Below are positions 6,332 to 14,470 of a DNA stretch of 14,886 nucleotides, one piece after another (positions within the stretch are counted from its first letter, which is position 1; every line of letters starts with the position of its first letter). Under the pieces are notes generated by a model. That model had not been told where the DNA came from. It did not search any database and saw only the letters and a list, made by a program, of their open reading frames with translations. The position numbers and the translations under genes were made by a program. This DNA comes from an uncultured Alphaproteobacteria bacterium (GTDB lineage: Bacteria; Pseudomonadota; Alphaproteobacteria; Rhizobiales; Aestuariivirgaceae): the NCBI GenBank assembly GCA_937868035.1, contig CALMLK010000314.1, positions 1-14,886 on the forward strand, in the 5' to 3' direction.

Positions 6332-7762
6332 ATGCTGCACAAGAATTTCATTGCCGGTGAATGGGTCGAGGGCAAGTCGGCCAAGGACAACATCAACCCG
6401 TCGGACGTGAGCGATGTGGTAGGCACTTACGCGCAGGCCGACAAGGCCCAGGCGCTTGCTGCCATTGCCGCCGCCAAGGAGGCACTTCCCGGCTGGGCCG
6501 CGACCACGCCACAACAGCGCGCCGACATCCTGGAAGCCATCGGCGTCGAGCTTCTCGCCCGCAAGGAGGAGATCGGCAAGCTGCTTGCCCGCGAGGAAGG
6601 CAAGCCGCTGATGAACGGCATCATGGAAACGGCGCGCGCCGCGCAGATCTTCAAGTTCTTCGCCCAGGAAGCTCTTCGCGTCGATGGCGTGGCGGTGCCC
6701 TCGGTGCGGCCCGGCGTCGACATCACCATCACGCGCGAGCCGGTGGGCGTCGTCGGCCTCATCTGCCCGTGGAACTTCCCCATCGCCATTCCGGCCTGGA
6801 AGATCGCGCCGGCGCTGGCCTATGGCAACACTGTGGTGTTCAAGCCCGCCGATCTCGTGCCCGGCTGCGCCTGGGCGCTCACCGAAATCGCCTCGCGCGC
6901 GGGCCTGCCGAAGGGCGTGCTCAACCTGGTCATGGGCCGCGGTTCCGAAGTGGGCCAGGCCATGCTGGACTCCCGTGATGTGAACGCCATTTCCTTCACC
7001 GGTTCAGTGCAGACGGGGGCGCGCGTGGCGCAGTCCTGCGCGGCGCGCGGCGCCAAGTTCCAGCTGGAGATGGGTGGCAAGAACCCGCTCGTCGTGCTCA
7101 ACGATGCCAACCTCGATGCCGCCGTCGCCGGTGCCGTCGATGGCGCCTTTTTCCAGACCGGCCAGCGCTGCACGGCCTCCTCGCGCCTCATCGTCGAGAG
7201 CAAGATCCACGATGCCTTCGTCGAGAGGGTCGTCACCGCCATCAAGGCGCTGAAGGTCGATCATGCGCTCAAGGACGGCACGCAGATCGGCCCGGTGGTC
7301 GATGAATCGCAGTTGAAGCAGGACGAAATGTATATCGACATCGGCCGCAAGGAAGCCGAACTCGCCTGGGGCGGGGAGCGCCTCAACCGCGACACCAAGG
7401 GCCACTTCCTTTCGCCCGCGCTCATCATCAACACCCGCAACGACATGCGCATCAACCGCGAGGAAGTGTTCGGCCCCGTGGCTTCGGTGATCAAGGTCGA
7501 GAGCTACGACGAGGCGCTGGCCGTGGCCAACGACACGGACTTCGGCCTCTCGTCGGGCATCTACACAAACTCGCTCAAGGCGGCGACGGACTTCCGCAAG
7601 AAGTCCCAGGCCGGCATGGTGATGGTGAACCTGCCGACGGCGGGCGTCGATTATCACGTGCCGTTCGGCGGCCGAAAAGGCTCAAGTTTCGGCCCGCGCG
7701 AACAGGGCCGCTACGCCGCGGAATTCTACACCTCGGTGAAGACGGCCTATATCGCAGGCTAA
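6332..7762 (+). CDS. NAD(P)-dependent aldehyde dehydrogenase, probable 2,5-dioxopentanoate (alpha-ketoglutaric semialdehyde) dehydrogenase
   Basis: The 476-residue product has the full aldehyde dehydrogenase active site: Asn148 in CPWNFP, Lys171 in VFKPAD, the SFTGS turn at 221-225, Glu246 in LEMGGKNP and the catalytic Cys280 in GQRCTASSR. NPSDVSDVVG near residue 22, the AIPAWKIAPALAYGNTVVFKPA segment and the C-terminal AGVDYHVPFGG resemble the Bacillus YcbD type. In that group the product oxidises 2,5-dioxopentanoate to 2-oxoglutarate at the end of sugar-acid or hydroxyproline breakdown. That substrate is inferred from remembered similarity; succinate semialdehyde or other aldehydes remain possible. 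No sugar-acid dehydratase gene is next to it, so context does not confirm the pathway. It has its own Shine-Dalgarno sequence and is convergent with the DMT gene at 7777, only 14 nt apart. Confidence 0.9.
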   Translation: MLHKNFIAGEWVEGKSAKDNINPSDVSDVVGTYAQADKAQALAAIAAAKEALPGWAATTPQQRADILEAIGVELLARKEEIGKLLAREEGKPLMNGIMETARAAQIFKFFAQEALRVDGVAVPSVRPGVDITITREPVGVVGLICPWNFPIAIPAWKIAPALAYGNTVVFKPADLVPGCAWALTEIASRAGLPKGVLNLVMGRGSEVGQAMLDSRDVNAISFTGSVQTGARVAQSCAARGAKFQLEMGGKNPLVVLNDANLDAAVAGAVDGAFFQTGQRCTASSRLIVESKIHDAFVERVVTAIKALKVDHALKDGTQIGPVVDESQLKQDEMYIDIGRKEAELAWGGERLNRDTKGHFLSPALIINTRNDMRINREEVFGPVASVIKVESYDEALAVANDTDFGLSSGIYTNSLKAATDFRKKSQAGMVMVNLPTAGVDYHVPFGGRKGSSFGPREQGRYAAEFYTSVKTAYIAG

Positions 7763-7776
7763 GCCGGCGGCAGCAA

Positions 7777-8664
7777 TCAATCCTCGGGCGTGGCGTCCTG
7801 CGCGGTCGTCACGCCCTTTTTACGTTCGCGGGCGAAGACGTAAGCGCCGCTGCCGACGACGATGACGGCGCCCAGCAGCGTCCAGCGGTCGGGGAACTGG
7901 CCGAACACGAAGGCACCGGCGATGGTCATCCAGACAATCTGCGTATAGATGAAGGGTGCGATCGCCGAGGCGGGTGCGAGGCGATGGGCCTTGATCAGCA
8001 TGGAGTGACCTGCCGTGCCTGCAAGTCCCATGAGCACCAGCGGCAGCCATTGCCACCCCTCCGGCGTCTGCCAGGCATGCACGAGCGGAAGTGACGCGCC
8101 CAACGATCCGACTAGCCCCACATAGAAGAGCGACGTCTGCGTCCCGTCGCTGCCGCCCACCTTGCGGGTGGCGATGTTGTAGAGCGCCCCGAACAGGGCG
8201 CTCATCAGCGAAATCACCATGGCCCAATGGAAATCCATGGAGCCGGGCCGCATGATCACCATCACGCCCACGAAACCCACCAGCACCGCCATCCAGCGGC
8301 GCAGGCCCACATGTTCGCCCAGCAGCGGCACGGAGATGGCGCAGACCCAGAGCGGCAAGGTGAAGTTGATCGCCGCCGTCTGCGCCAGTTGCAGGTGAGA
8401 CATGGCGGTGAAGTTGCACGCCGTCGAGCCCAGCAACAGCAGTCCGCGCAGAATCTGGAGATACGGATGACGGGTCACGAGGAGAGAAAATCCGCCGGCG
8501 CGCCAGATGATGACGGAGGCCAGCAGCAGCCCGATCACATAGCGGAAGAAAACGCCGACGAGGACGGGAAGGCTCTGGGCGGCATATTTTGCCGAGGTGT
8601 CCAGCACGGTGAAGGTGGCCATGGCGCCCATCACCAGCAGGATTGCCTTCAGCCGGTCACTCAC
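7777..8664 (-). CDS. EamA-type DMT-superfamily transporter (second copy), last gene of the glk operon
   Basis: The 295-residue product has about ten membrane helices in two EamA repeats (about 7-140 and 150-280) and a charged tail ending ARERKKGVTTAQDATPED. Segments such as YLQILRGLLLLGSTACNFTAMSHL and RPGSMDFHWAMVISLMSALFGALYNIATRKV are typical of the RhaT/EamA exporters and importers; the substrate is unknown. The start is the GTG at 8664, whose GTGA overlaps the TGA of the upstream hydrolase gene (8663-8661), implying coupled translation. The frame runs on past 8800 but only as overlap with that gene. It lies at the end of a four-gene minus-strand operon and is convergent with the aldehyde dehydrogenase. 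No clear terminator is seen in the 14-nt gap between them. Confidence 0.88.
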   Translation of the reverse strand: MSDRLKAILLVMGAMATFTVLDTSAKYAAQSLPVLVGVFFRYVIGLLLASVIIWRAGGFSLLVTRHPYLQILRGLLLLGSTACNFTAMSHLQLAQTAAINFTLPLWVCAISVPLLGEHVGLRRWMAVLVGFVGVMVIMRPGSMDFHWAMVISLMSALFGALYNIATRKVGGSDGTQTSLFYVGLVGSLGASLPLVHAWQTPEGWQWLPLVLMGLAGTAGHSMLIKAHRLAPASAIAPFIYTQIVWMTIAGAFVFGQFPDRWTLLGAVIVVGSGAYVFARERKKGVTTAQDATPED

Positions 8665-9308
8665 GTGACGACGACGCTGATGTCGCCCACGCCTTCGATG
8701 CCGCCGCTGAGCCTGTCGCCCTTCTGTACCGCGCCCACGCCTGCGGGCGTTCCGGTGAAGATGATGTCGCCGGGCTTCAGGATGAAGTACTGGCCGAGCG
8801 TGTCGATGATTTCCTGCACGTTCCAGATCATGTCGCAAAGGTTGCCCGTCTGCCGCCGCGTGCCGTTGACGTCGAGCCAGATGGCGCCGGACGAGAGCAC
8901 ATCGGTGCGCGGCGTGATGGCGCTCACGGGGGCGGAGAAGTCGAAGGCCTTGGCCGTGTCCCAGGCCCGTCCCAGCTTCTTTGCCTCCGCCTGCAGGTCA
9001 CGGCGGGTGAAGTCGATGCCGGTGGCATAGCCGCAGATTTTCGCCTCGGGGCCCAGCGCCACCACCAGTTCGATCTCGTGATGCACGTCGCGGCTCATGG
9101 ACGGATAGGGAAAGCGTCCATCCAGCACGATGGCGTCGTTGGGCTTGGAGAAGAAGAAGGGCGGATCGCGCCCCACCACCCCGCCCATCTCGGCCACGTG
9201 CTCATTGTAGTTGCGGCCCACGCAGTAGATGCGATGCAGCGGGAAACGTTGCGCTGTGCCGCTGACGGGCAGTGTCACGGGGGCCTGTGCGGGGAAAAGC
9301 AGGCTCAT
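8661..9308 (-). CDS. Fumarylacetoacetate hydrolase family protein, fumarylpyruvate hydrolase/FAHD1-type
   Basis: This 215-residue FAH-fold enzyme matches the short NagK/FAHD1 branch: RIYCVGRNYNEHVAEMG near the N-terminus, FFFSKP at 51-56, and PYPSMSRDVHHEIELVV with the metal ligands Glu78 and Glu80. These are followed by GIDFTRRDLQ with Asp99, AKAFDFSAPV, and GDIIFTGTPAGVG near the end. Members of this branch hydrolyse acylpyruvates such as fumarylpyruvate; eukaryotic FAHD1 also decarboxylates oxaloacetate. Which reaction applies here is not decided by the sequence, and no gentisate or salicylate genes are nearby. The ATG at 9308 overlaps the nicotinamidase stop (ATGA) and its own TGA overlaps the next GTG, so it is translationally coupled on both sides. 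Confidence 0.9.
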   Translation of the reverse strand: MSLLFPAQAPVTLPVSGTAQRFPLHRIYCVGRNYNEHVAEMGGVVGRDPPFFFSKPNDAIVLDGRFPYPSMSRDVHHEIELVVALGPEAKICGYATGIDFTRRDLQAEAKKLGRAWDTAKAFDFSAPVSAITPRTDVLSSGAIWLDVNGTRRQTGNLCDMIWNVQEIIDTLGQYFILKPGDIIFTGTPAGVGAVQKGDRLSGGIEGVGDISVVVT

Positions 9309-9907
9309 GCCAGCACGATGTCCCGTTCGGCGAAGCTCGCTTTCGTGGCCGCGGCACTGCCGTTGAGGTCGATGGCGCGCGTGGCCTTTTCGATCACGGT
9401 GACGCCGAAGCCCTGGGCGCGGGCATCCTCTGCGGAGTAGCGCACGCAATAGTCGAAGGCGAGGCCCACGAGGGTGAGGCGGGTGAGGCCGCGTTCACGC
9501 AGGTATCCGCCAAGGCCGGTTGGCGTCACGTGATCGTTCTCGAAGAAGGCCGAGTAGGAATCGATCGGTTTGCGGAAGCCCTTGCGGATGATGAGTTCGG
9601 CGCGCGCCACGTTCAGGCCCGTGTGAAAGGCCGCCCCGTCGCTGCCGATGATGCAATGGTCCGGCCAGAGCGTCTGCGGGCCATAGGGCATGGTGATGGT
9701 GGAGAAAGGCGCGGCACCTCGATGCTGCGAGGCAAAGGAGGAATGCCCCTCCGGGTGCCAGTCCTGCGTGAGGATGACGTGATTGAAGTCTCCCATCAGC
9801 GCGTTGATGAGCGGCACGGTCTCGTCGCCGCCTGCCACCGCGAGTTTGCCGCCGGGGCAGAAATCGTTCTGCACATCAATGACGATGAGGGCGCGATTGT
9901 CGATCAT
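9305..9907 (-). CDS. pncA: Nicotinamidase (cysteine hydrolase, isochorismatase fold)
   Basis: This 200-residue enzyme should deamidate nicotinamide to nicotinate for NAD salvage. The catalytic triad is visible: Asp11 in IDVQNDFCPGG, Lys109 in IIRKG, and Cys154 in LAFDYCVRYSAEDA. The metal ligands Asp49, His51 and His55 lie in TQDWHPEGHSSFA. These metal ligands separate it from general isochorismatases. The usual GLATDYCV reads GLAFDYCV here. The ATG at 9907 has GGGGGAG 8 nt upstream, lying at the end of the glucokinase gene, and only 5 nt separate the two genes. Its TGA overlaps the ATG of the FAH-family gene. Apart from one substitution near the cysteine, nothing is unusual. Confidence 0.93.
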   Translation of the reverse strand: MIDNRALIVIDVQNDFCPGGKLAVAGGDETVPLINALMGDFNHVILTQDWHPEGHSSFASQHRGAAPFSTITMPYGPQTLWPDHCIIGSDGAAFHTGLNVARAELIIRKGFRKPIDSYSAFFENDHVTPTGLGGYLRERGLTRLTLVGLAFDYCVRYSAEDARAQGFGVTVIEKATRAIDLNGSAAATKASFAERDIVLA

Positions 9908-9912
9908 GCGGG

Positions 9913-10863
9913 TTACTCCCCCATCGCAGCGAGGGCTGCGGCACAGCCCTTGAACGCCGGGAAGCGGTCGGTGATCACGAACCACGGGATTGGTTTCATC
10001 ACTTCGGCAATGCGGCCCTTGTCCTCGAAGACGGCGCGGTATTTCGGCTGCTGCAGTTTTGCCGCGATGGAGGGGGCAATACCGCCCGCGAGGTAGACGC
10101 CGCCGCGCGCCTGCAGCGCCATGCCCACATCTCCCGATGCGCGGGCGAGGAAGGTCATGAAATGATCCAGTGTCTTTTCCGCTGCCGCATCAGCGCCCGC
10201 CAGCGCGGCCTGCAACACGGCTTCAGGCGTGACATGCACGGGGTTCTCCGCCACGGCCTTGTAAAGGGAGAGCAGCCCAGGCCCTGTGAGCACGTCCTCG
10301 GCCTCGGCGAAACGGTCCTTGCCGGCGATCTTGTCTTTCAGCGCCAGTTCTTCCGCCGTAACGACGGGAAGCGTGGTGTGGCCGAGTTCGCCGGGGATCG
10401 GCATCCAGCCGCCCTGCGGCAGGGGTGCGAGAACAGCCATGCCAAGTCCGGTGCCAGGACCGAGCACCACCTTCACATGGGGCTCGGGCGGCAGGCGCCC
10501 GCCGATCTGCACCAGGTCCGCCGCGCCGATGTGCGGCAACGACCAGGCCAGCGCCTCGAAGTCGTTGAGCAGGCGGAAGCGGCGGGCACGGGCGGCCTTG
10601 CGCAGGCTTTCGGCGCTGAAGGTCCAGTCCCGGTTGGTCAGGGTGATGACCTCGCGATCAACGGGGGCGGCAACATCGACGGCGGCGGCGGCGAGTTCAG
10701 TGATGCCGCGCTTGGCCACGTAGTGCGAAATGGCGTCCTCAAGGCTCGGGAAATTGTCGTTCTTCAGGACCTCGACGTCCTGCACATCCATGGCGCCCAG
10801 GCTAACCAGCCCGAAGCGCGAATTTGTGCCGCCGATATCGCCCAGAAGTGCCAGTTTTGTCAT
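9913..10863 (-). CDS. glk: Glucokinase (bacterial Glk family)
   Basis: Glucokinase phosphorylates glucose with ATP and feeds the Entner-Doudoroff route. The 316-residue product has the phosphate loop GDIGGTNSRFGLV (8-20), the catalytic Asp101 in LLNDFEALA, LGPGTGLGMAVL (134-145), Glu189 in AEDVLTGPGLLSLY, and YLAGGIAP towards the C-terminus. The glucose-binding EGGH motif of E. coli Glk reads ELGH here (159-162); Glu and His are kept but a Gly is replaced by Leu. The ATG at 10863 has AGAGG 7 nt upstream. The open frame reaches back to 11244, but that extension is the antisense of prfC. It is the first gene of a four-gene minus-strand operon and is divergent from prfC. Confidence 0.94.
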   Translation of the reverse strand: MTKLALLGDIGGTNSRFGLVSLGAMDVQDVEVLKNDNFPSLEDAISHYVAKRGITELAAAAVDVAAPVDREVITLTNRDWTFSAESLRKAARARRFRLLNDFEALAWSLPHIGAADLVQIGGRLPPEPHVKVVLGPGTGLGMAVLAPLPQGGWMPIPGELGHTTLPVVTAEELALKDKIAGKDRFAEAEDVLTGPGLLSLYKAVAENPVHVTPEAVLQAALAGADAAAEKTLDHFMTFLARASGDVGMALQARGGVYLAGGIAPSIAAKLQQPKYRAVFEDKGRIAEVMKPIPWFVITDRFPAFKGCAAALAAMGE

Positions 10864-10971
10864 GGAAAAGCCTCTGCGTCCCCCATGCCACAGCAGGCGC
10901 GCCGGGGCAACTCTCTGGACGCCCGCAAGGCATTCCGCTACAGCCCGGCAAAGCCAAACCGGACCCGTTTC
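10864..10971. promoter_or_regulatory. Divergent glk-prfC intergenic region
   Basis: These 108 nt must hold promoters for the leftward glk operon and for rightward prfC. The glk Shine-Dalgarno sequence AGAGG is the complement of 10871-10875. I see no convincing -35/-10 pair or inverted repeat. An ATG at 10885, in frame with prfC, lies inside it and would remove most of the spacer if used. Confidence 0.4.
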
Positions 10972-12549
10972 GTGACACTGACCATTCCCCAAGAGGTCGC
11001 CCGCCGGCGCACCTTCGCCATCATTTCGCACCCCGACGCGGGCAAGACGACGCTGACCGAAAAGCTGCTGCTGTTCGGCGGCGCCATCCAGCTTGCCGGC
11101 CATGTGCGCGCCAAGGGCGACCGCCGCCGCACCCGCTCCGACTGGATGGCCATCGAACGGCAGCGCGGCATCTCGGTCGTCACCTCGGTGATGACCTTCG
11201 AATACGGCGGCTGCGTCTTCAACCTGCTCGATACGCCCGGCCACGAGGACTTCTCGGAAGACACCTACCGCACGCTGACCGCGGTGGACGCCGCCGTCAT
11301 GGTGATCGACGGCGCCAAGGGCATTGAAGACCGCACCCGCAAGCTCTTCGAAATCTGCCGCTTGCGCGACATCCCCATCATCACCTTCATCAACAAGCTC
11401 GACCGCGAAACACGCGAGCCCCTCGACCTGATCGACGAGATCGAAAAGGGCCTGGCGCTGACGGCGGTGCCGATGGTGTGGCCGATCGGGTTGGGCAAGG
11501 CCTTTGCCGGAACCTACGACCTCACGGAGCCCCGCATCCGCAAGCTCGATTCCGCCCCGGAAGGCGAGGAAGTGTCGGGCCCCTCTGATTCACGTGTGAC
11601 GGCGCTGCTGGCGCCCGGTGCCGATGCCCATTTCCGCGACGAGATCGAACTCGTGCATTCGGTCACGCAAGGCTTTGACAAGCAGGCCTTTCGTGAAGGC
11701 CATCTCAGCCCTGTCTATTTCGGTTCGGCCATCAAGAATTTCGGCGTGCGTGATCTCCTGGAGGCGCTGATCAAATATGAGCCACCGCCCCGCGACCAGC
11801 ATTCGCGCCAGCGCGACGTGAAGGCGGTGGAGCCGAAGCTCACGGGCGTTGTGTTCAAGATCCAGGCCAACATGGACCCCAATCACCGGGACCGCATCGC
11901 CTTCATGCGCGTCTGCTCCGGCAAGCTCACGCGCGGCATGCGCACGACCATCGTGCGCACCGGAAAGTCCCTCGCCCTCAATGCCCCGCAATTCTTCTTC
12001 GCGCAGGACCGTTCTCTGGCGGAGGAAGCCTATGCGGGCGATGTGGTGGGCATTCCCAACCATGGCGTGCTGCGCATTGGCGATACGCTGACGGAAGGCG
12101 AAGACATCGTCTTCACGGGCGTGCCCAGCTTCGCGCCGGAAATCCTGCGGCGCGTGAAGCTCAGCGATCCCATGAAGGCGAAGAAGCTGCGCTCGGCATT
12201 GGAGGAACTGGCGGAGGAAGGCGTGGTGCAATTGTTCACGCCGATGGATGGCTCGGGCGCCATCGTGGGCGTTGTCGGCGCGCTGCAGCTGGACGTGCTG
12301 AAGGACCGCCTCAACCAGGAATACGGCGTGCCCGTGGATTTCGAAACGACGCGCTTTGATGTGCTGCGCTGGATTTCGAGTGGCGACAAGAAGACGCTCG
12401 ACACCTTCGTGGAAGGCAACCGCTCTTCCATCGCACAGGACCTCGACGGCGCCCCCGTGCTTCTGGCATCATCGGCGTTCAACCTGAACTACACGCTGGA
12501 GCGCGCACCCGGGATCAGCGCCCAGAAGATCAAGGAAATCCACGGTTGA
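10972..12549 (+). CDS. prfC: Peptide chain release factor 3 (RF3)
   Basis: RF3 is a translational GTPase that recycles RF1/RF2 from the ribosome after peptide release. The 525-residue product shows the G domain with SHPDAGKTT (19-27), the switch region RQRGISVVTSVM, DTPGHEDFSEDTYR (87-100) and NKLD (141-144). These are followed by domain II (KIQANMDPNHRDRIAFMRV) and the RF3-specific C-terminal domain (VGALQLDVLKDRLNQEYGV). I chose the GTG at 10972 (MTLTIPQEVARRRTFAIISHPD) because the family begins within a few residues of EVARRRTFA. An in-frame ATG at 10885 would add 29 residues that do not resemble the family; neither start has a strong Shine-Dalgarno sequence. Length matches typical RF3. 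A DUF599 gene follows after 23 nt. Confidence 0.95.
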   Translation: MTLTIPQEVARRRTFAIISHPDAGKTTLTEKLLLFGGAIQLAGHVRAKGDRRRTRSDWMAIERQRGISVVTSVMTFEYGGCVFNLLDTPGHEDFSEDTYRTLTAVDAAVMVIDGAKGIEDRTRKLFEICRLRDIPIITFINKLDRETREPLDLIDEIEKGLALTAVPMVWPIGLGKAFAGTYDLTEPRIRKLDSAPEGEEVSGPSDSRVTALLAPGADAHFRDEIELVHSVTQGFDKQAFREGHLSPVYFGSAIKNFGVRDLLEALIKYEPPPRDQHSRQRDVKAVEPKLTGVVFKIQANMDPNHRDRIAFMRVCSGKLTRGMRTTIVRTGKSLALNAPQFFFAQDRSLAEEAYAGDVVGIPNHGVLRIGDTLTEGEDIVFTGVPSFAPEILRRVKLSDPMKAKKLRSALEELAEEGVVQLFTPMDGSGAIVGVVGALQLDVLKDRLNQEYGVPVDFETTRFDVLRWISSGDKKTLDTFVEGNRSSIAQDLDGAPVLLASSAFNLNYTLERAPGISAQKIKEIHG

Positions 12550-12572
12550 TCTGACGGCGAGGACAGCAGACG

Positions 12573-13307
12573 ATGCCCTACGACTTCGACCTTCCGCACC
12601 TCATGGCCGTCGGCCTCATCTTCCTGATGTGGGCGGCCTATGGACCCATTCTTTCGCTCCTCGGGCGGGGCACGCTGAATGCGCAGTTGCATGTGGTGCG
12701 GCTGCGCTGGATGCGCATGCTGCTCAATTCGCCGCGCGAGAACCGGGTGATCGACGCGATCATGCTGGGGCAGCTTTCCAACAGCATGTCGTTCTTCGGC
12801 TCGGCCACGCTCATCCTGCTGGCGGGTCTCGTGGGCACGCTGGCCAGCATCAACCACGTGCATGCCTCGCTCACCACCATGAGCTTCTTTCCGCCCATGT
12901 CGCTCGGCGTCTTCTCGATGAATTTTGCGTCACTCACGGTCATCATGGCGGCGGCGTTCTTTTCCTTCACCTATGCGTTGCGCAAACTCGCCTACGCGCT
13001 GGCAATGATCGGCGGCCTGAACAATGCGGACGCCCGCACGCCCCACTGCACGGTGATGATCGCGCAGACGGCAGTGGTGCTGACCGAATCGGTGAAGAGC
13101 CTCAACAACGGCATTCGCGGTTATTACTTCGCGGTGTCTGCGTTGTTCCTGTTCGTCGGCCCCTACGTGGCGATGGCCGTCACCATCGCCGTCAGCGTGC
13201 TGCTGCTGTACCGGCAAGGCTTCTCCACCGAGTCACTCGCCATCGAACGCTATGTGGCGGCGATGAACGATCTCGAGGTGGAGGCGGAGCGCGAGGGAAA
13301 ATTGTGA
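12573..13307 (+). CDS. DUF599 family membrane protein
   Basis: The 244-residue product looks like a DUF599 member: an N-terminal membrane helix (about 10-30), a basic segment with LRWMRMLLNSPRENRVIDAIMLGQLSNSMSFFGSA, and further helices at about 72-95, 118-140 and 187-212. NNGIRGYYFAVSALFLFVGP lies ahead of the last helix. The function of the family is not known. There are no catalytic motifs that I can name. The ATG at 12573 has AGGA 9 nt upstream. It follows prfC by 23 nt on the same strand and may be co-transcribed with it. It is convergent with mtnA, 68 nt away. Confidence 0.82.
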   Translation: MPYDFDLPHLMAVGLIFLMWAAYGPILSLLGRGTLNAQLHVVRLRWMRMLLNSPRENRVIDAIMLGQLSNSMSFFGSATLILLAGLVGTLASINHVHASLTTMSFFPPMSLGVFSMNFASLTVIMAAAFFSFTYALRKLAYALAMIGGLNNADARTPHCTVMIAQTAVVLTESVKSLNNGIRGYYFAVSALFLFVGPYVAMAVTIAVSVLLLYRQGFSTESLAIERYVAAMNDLEVEAEREGKL

Positions 13308-13315
13308 GCGTGGCG

Positions 13316-13347
13316 TGAGCGCCCGGGTTCGCTCAACACCGCGTTGA
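13316..13347. terminator. Weak hairpins between convergent DUF599 and mtnA genes
   Basis: TGAGCG (13316-13321) pairs with CGCTCA (13330-13335) around an 8-nt loop. A second small repeat, TCAAC / GTTGA with a 5-nt loop, overlaps its right arm (13333-13347). They fill the gap between two facing genes, where a two-way terminator is expected, but no T-run follows on either strand. This is a weak call. Confidence 0.25.
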
Positions 13348-13375
13348 TCAGTCCCGTGCATGACCGCGGTCTTCC

Positions 13376-14470
13376 CTATCGCCGCTCCGGAAACAGGCCC
13401 GTCAAGCCCTCGCGCGTGGCGGCACAGACGCCGCGTTCCGTGATGAGGCCGGTCACGAGGCGAGCGGGTGTCACGTCGAAGCCGAAATTGATGGCGGCAC
13501 TCCCGGTGGGCGTGAGCTGTACCGTTTCCAGCCGGCCATTGCCCGCAAGACCGGTGATGTGCGTCACCTCGCGCGGCGAGCGCGTCTCGATGGGGATGTC
13601 GCGCAGTCCGTCGCTCATGCTCCAGTCCACGGTGGAGGATGGCAGCGCGACGTAGAACGGCACGCCGTTGTCGTGGGCGGCCAGGGCCTTGAGATAGGTG
13701 CCGATCTTGTTGGCAACGTCGCCGTTGGCCGTGGTGCGGTCCGTGCCGACGATGCAGAGATCGATCATGCCATGCTGCATGAGGTGGCCACCGGCGTTGT
13801 CGACGATCACCGAGTGGGGAATGTTTTCGCTGTTGAGTTCGTAGGCGGTGAGGCTGGCGCCCTGGTTGCGGGGCCGCGTTTCATCCACATAGACATGAAC
13901 GGGAATGCCCGCTTCCACGGCCTTGTAGATGGGTGCCGTGGCCGTGCCCCAGTCCACCGTTGCGAGCCAGCCCGCATTGCAGTGGGTGAGAATGTTGACG
14001 GGGCGCGAGCGGCCCTGGCTCTCCCACACGGCGCGGATGAGATCGAGGCCGTGTTCGCCGAGGCGGGCGCAGGTTTCCACGTCTTCATCAGCGATGCGGG
14101 CGGCCTCGGCGAAGGCTGCGGTGGCGCGCTCGCGCGGCGGCAGGGGGCTGAGGACAGCCTGCACGGTGTCCAGCGCCCATTTCAGATTGACGGCGGTGGG
14201 GCGCGTGCGGACCAGCGTGTCGTGAGCCTGCGCCAGGCTTGCGTCACTGGCATCGGTTCGCATGGCGAGCGCGAGGCCATAGGCTCCCGTTGCGCCGATC
14301 AGCGGCGCACCGCGCACAAGCATGTCCGAAATCGCGTGGGCCGCGTCTTCGAGTGTCCGCAAGGTCACGGTTTCAAAGAGGTGCGGCAGCTTCGTCTGGT
14401 CGATGATTTGGACAGCCGTGCCGTCCGCCGAGGGCCAGATGGTGCGGTATGATTGGCCGTTGATCTTCAT
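13376..14470 (-). CDS. mtnA: S-methyl-5-thioribose-1-phosphate isomerase
   Basis: MtnA converts methylthioribose-1-phosphate to methylthioribulose-1-phosphate in salvage of the methylthioadenosine by-product. The 364-residue product has the family hallmarks: [13 protein letters not shown] (53-65), the catalytic Cys164 in [29 protein letters not shown], and the catalytic Asp244 in [33 protein letters not shown] follows near residue 265. The last part, [18 protein letters not shown], is the usual C-terminal signature. The ATG at 14470 overlaps the TGA of the upstream KDPG aldolase gene (ATGA), implying coupled translation. No other methionine-salvage gene is inside the window. The related eIF2B-like family is excluded by the full set of MtnA motifs. 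Confidence 0.95.
   Translation of the reverse strand: MKINGQSYRTIWPSADGTAVQIIDQTKLPHLFETVTLRTLEDAAHAISDMLVRGAPLIGATGAYGLALAMRTDASDASLAQAHDTLVRTRPTAVNLKWALDTVQAVLSPLPPRERATAAFAEAARIADEDVETCARLGEHGLDLIRAVWESQGRSRPVNILTHCNAGWLATVDWGTATAPIYKAVEAGIPVHVYVDETRPRNQGASLTAYELNSENIPHSVIVDNAGGHLMQHGMIDLCIVGTDRTTANGDVANKIGTYLKALAAHDNGVPFYVALPSSTVDWSMSDGLRDIPIETRSPREVTHITGLAGNGRLETVQLTPTGSAAINFGFDVTPARLVTGLITERGVCAATREGLTGLFPERR

Noticed and set aside
6332..7762. Complete Weimberg-type sugar-acid pathway around the aldehyde dehydrogenase
   Set aside because: No sugar dehydrogenase, lactonase or sugar-acid dehydratase gene is present in the window, so only the single enzyme can be called.
5364..8664. The two DMT transporters as a recent duplication
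   Set aside because: Beyond the shared EamA architecture their sequences differ throughout, with different N-termini and repeat motifs, so a recent duplication is not supported.
8661..9907. Nicotinate degradation cluster (nicotinamidase plus FAH hydrolase)
   Set aside because: Known nicotinate breakdown goes through maleamate and fumarate and does not use a fumarylpyruvate hydrolase, and no hydroxylase genes are nearby.
10864..11244. N-terminal extension of glucokinase
   Set aside because: The extra residues are the antisense of prfC. The ATG at 10863 has a good Shine-Dalgarno sequence and begins with the family's N-terminal motif.
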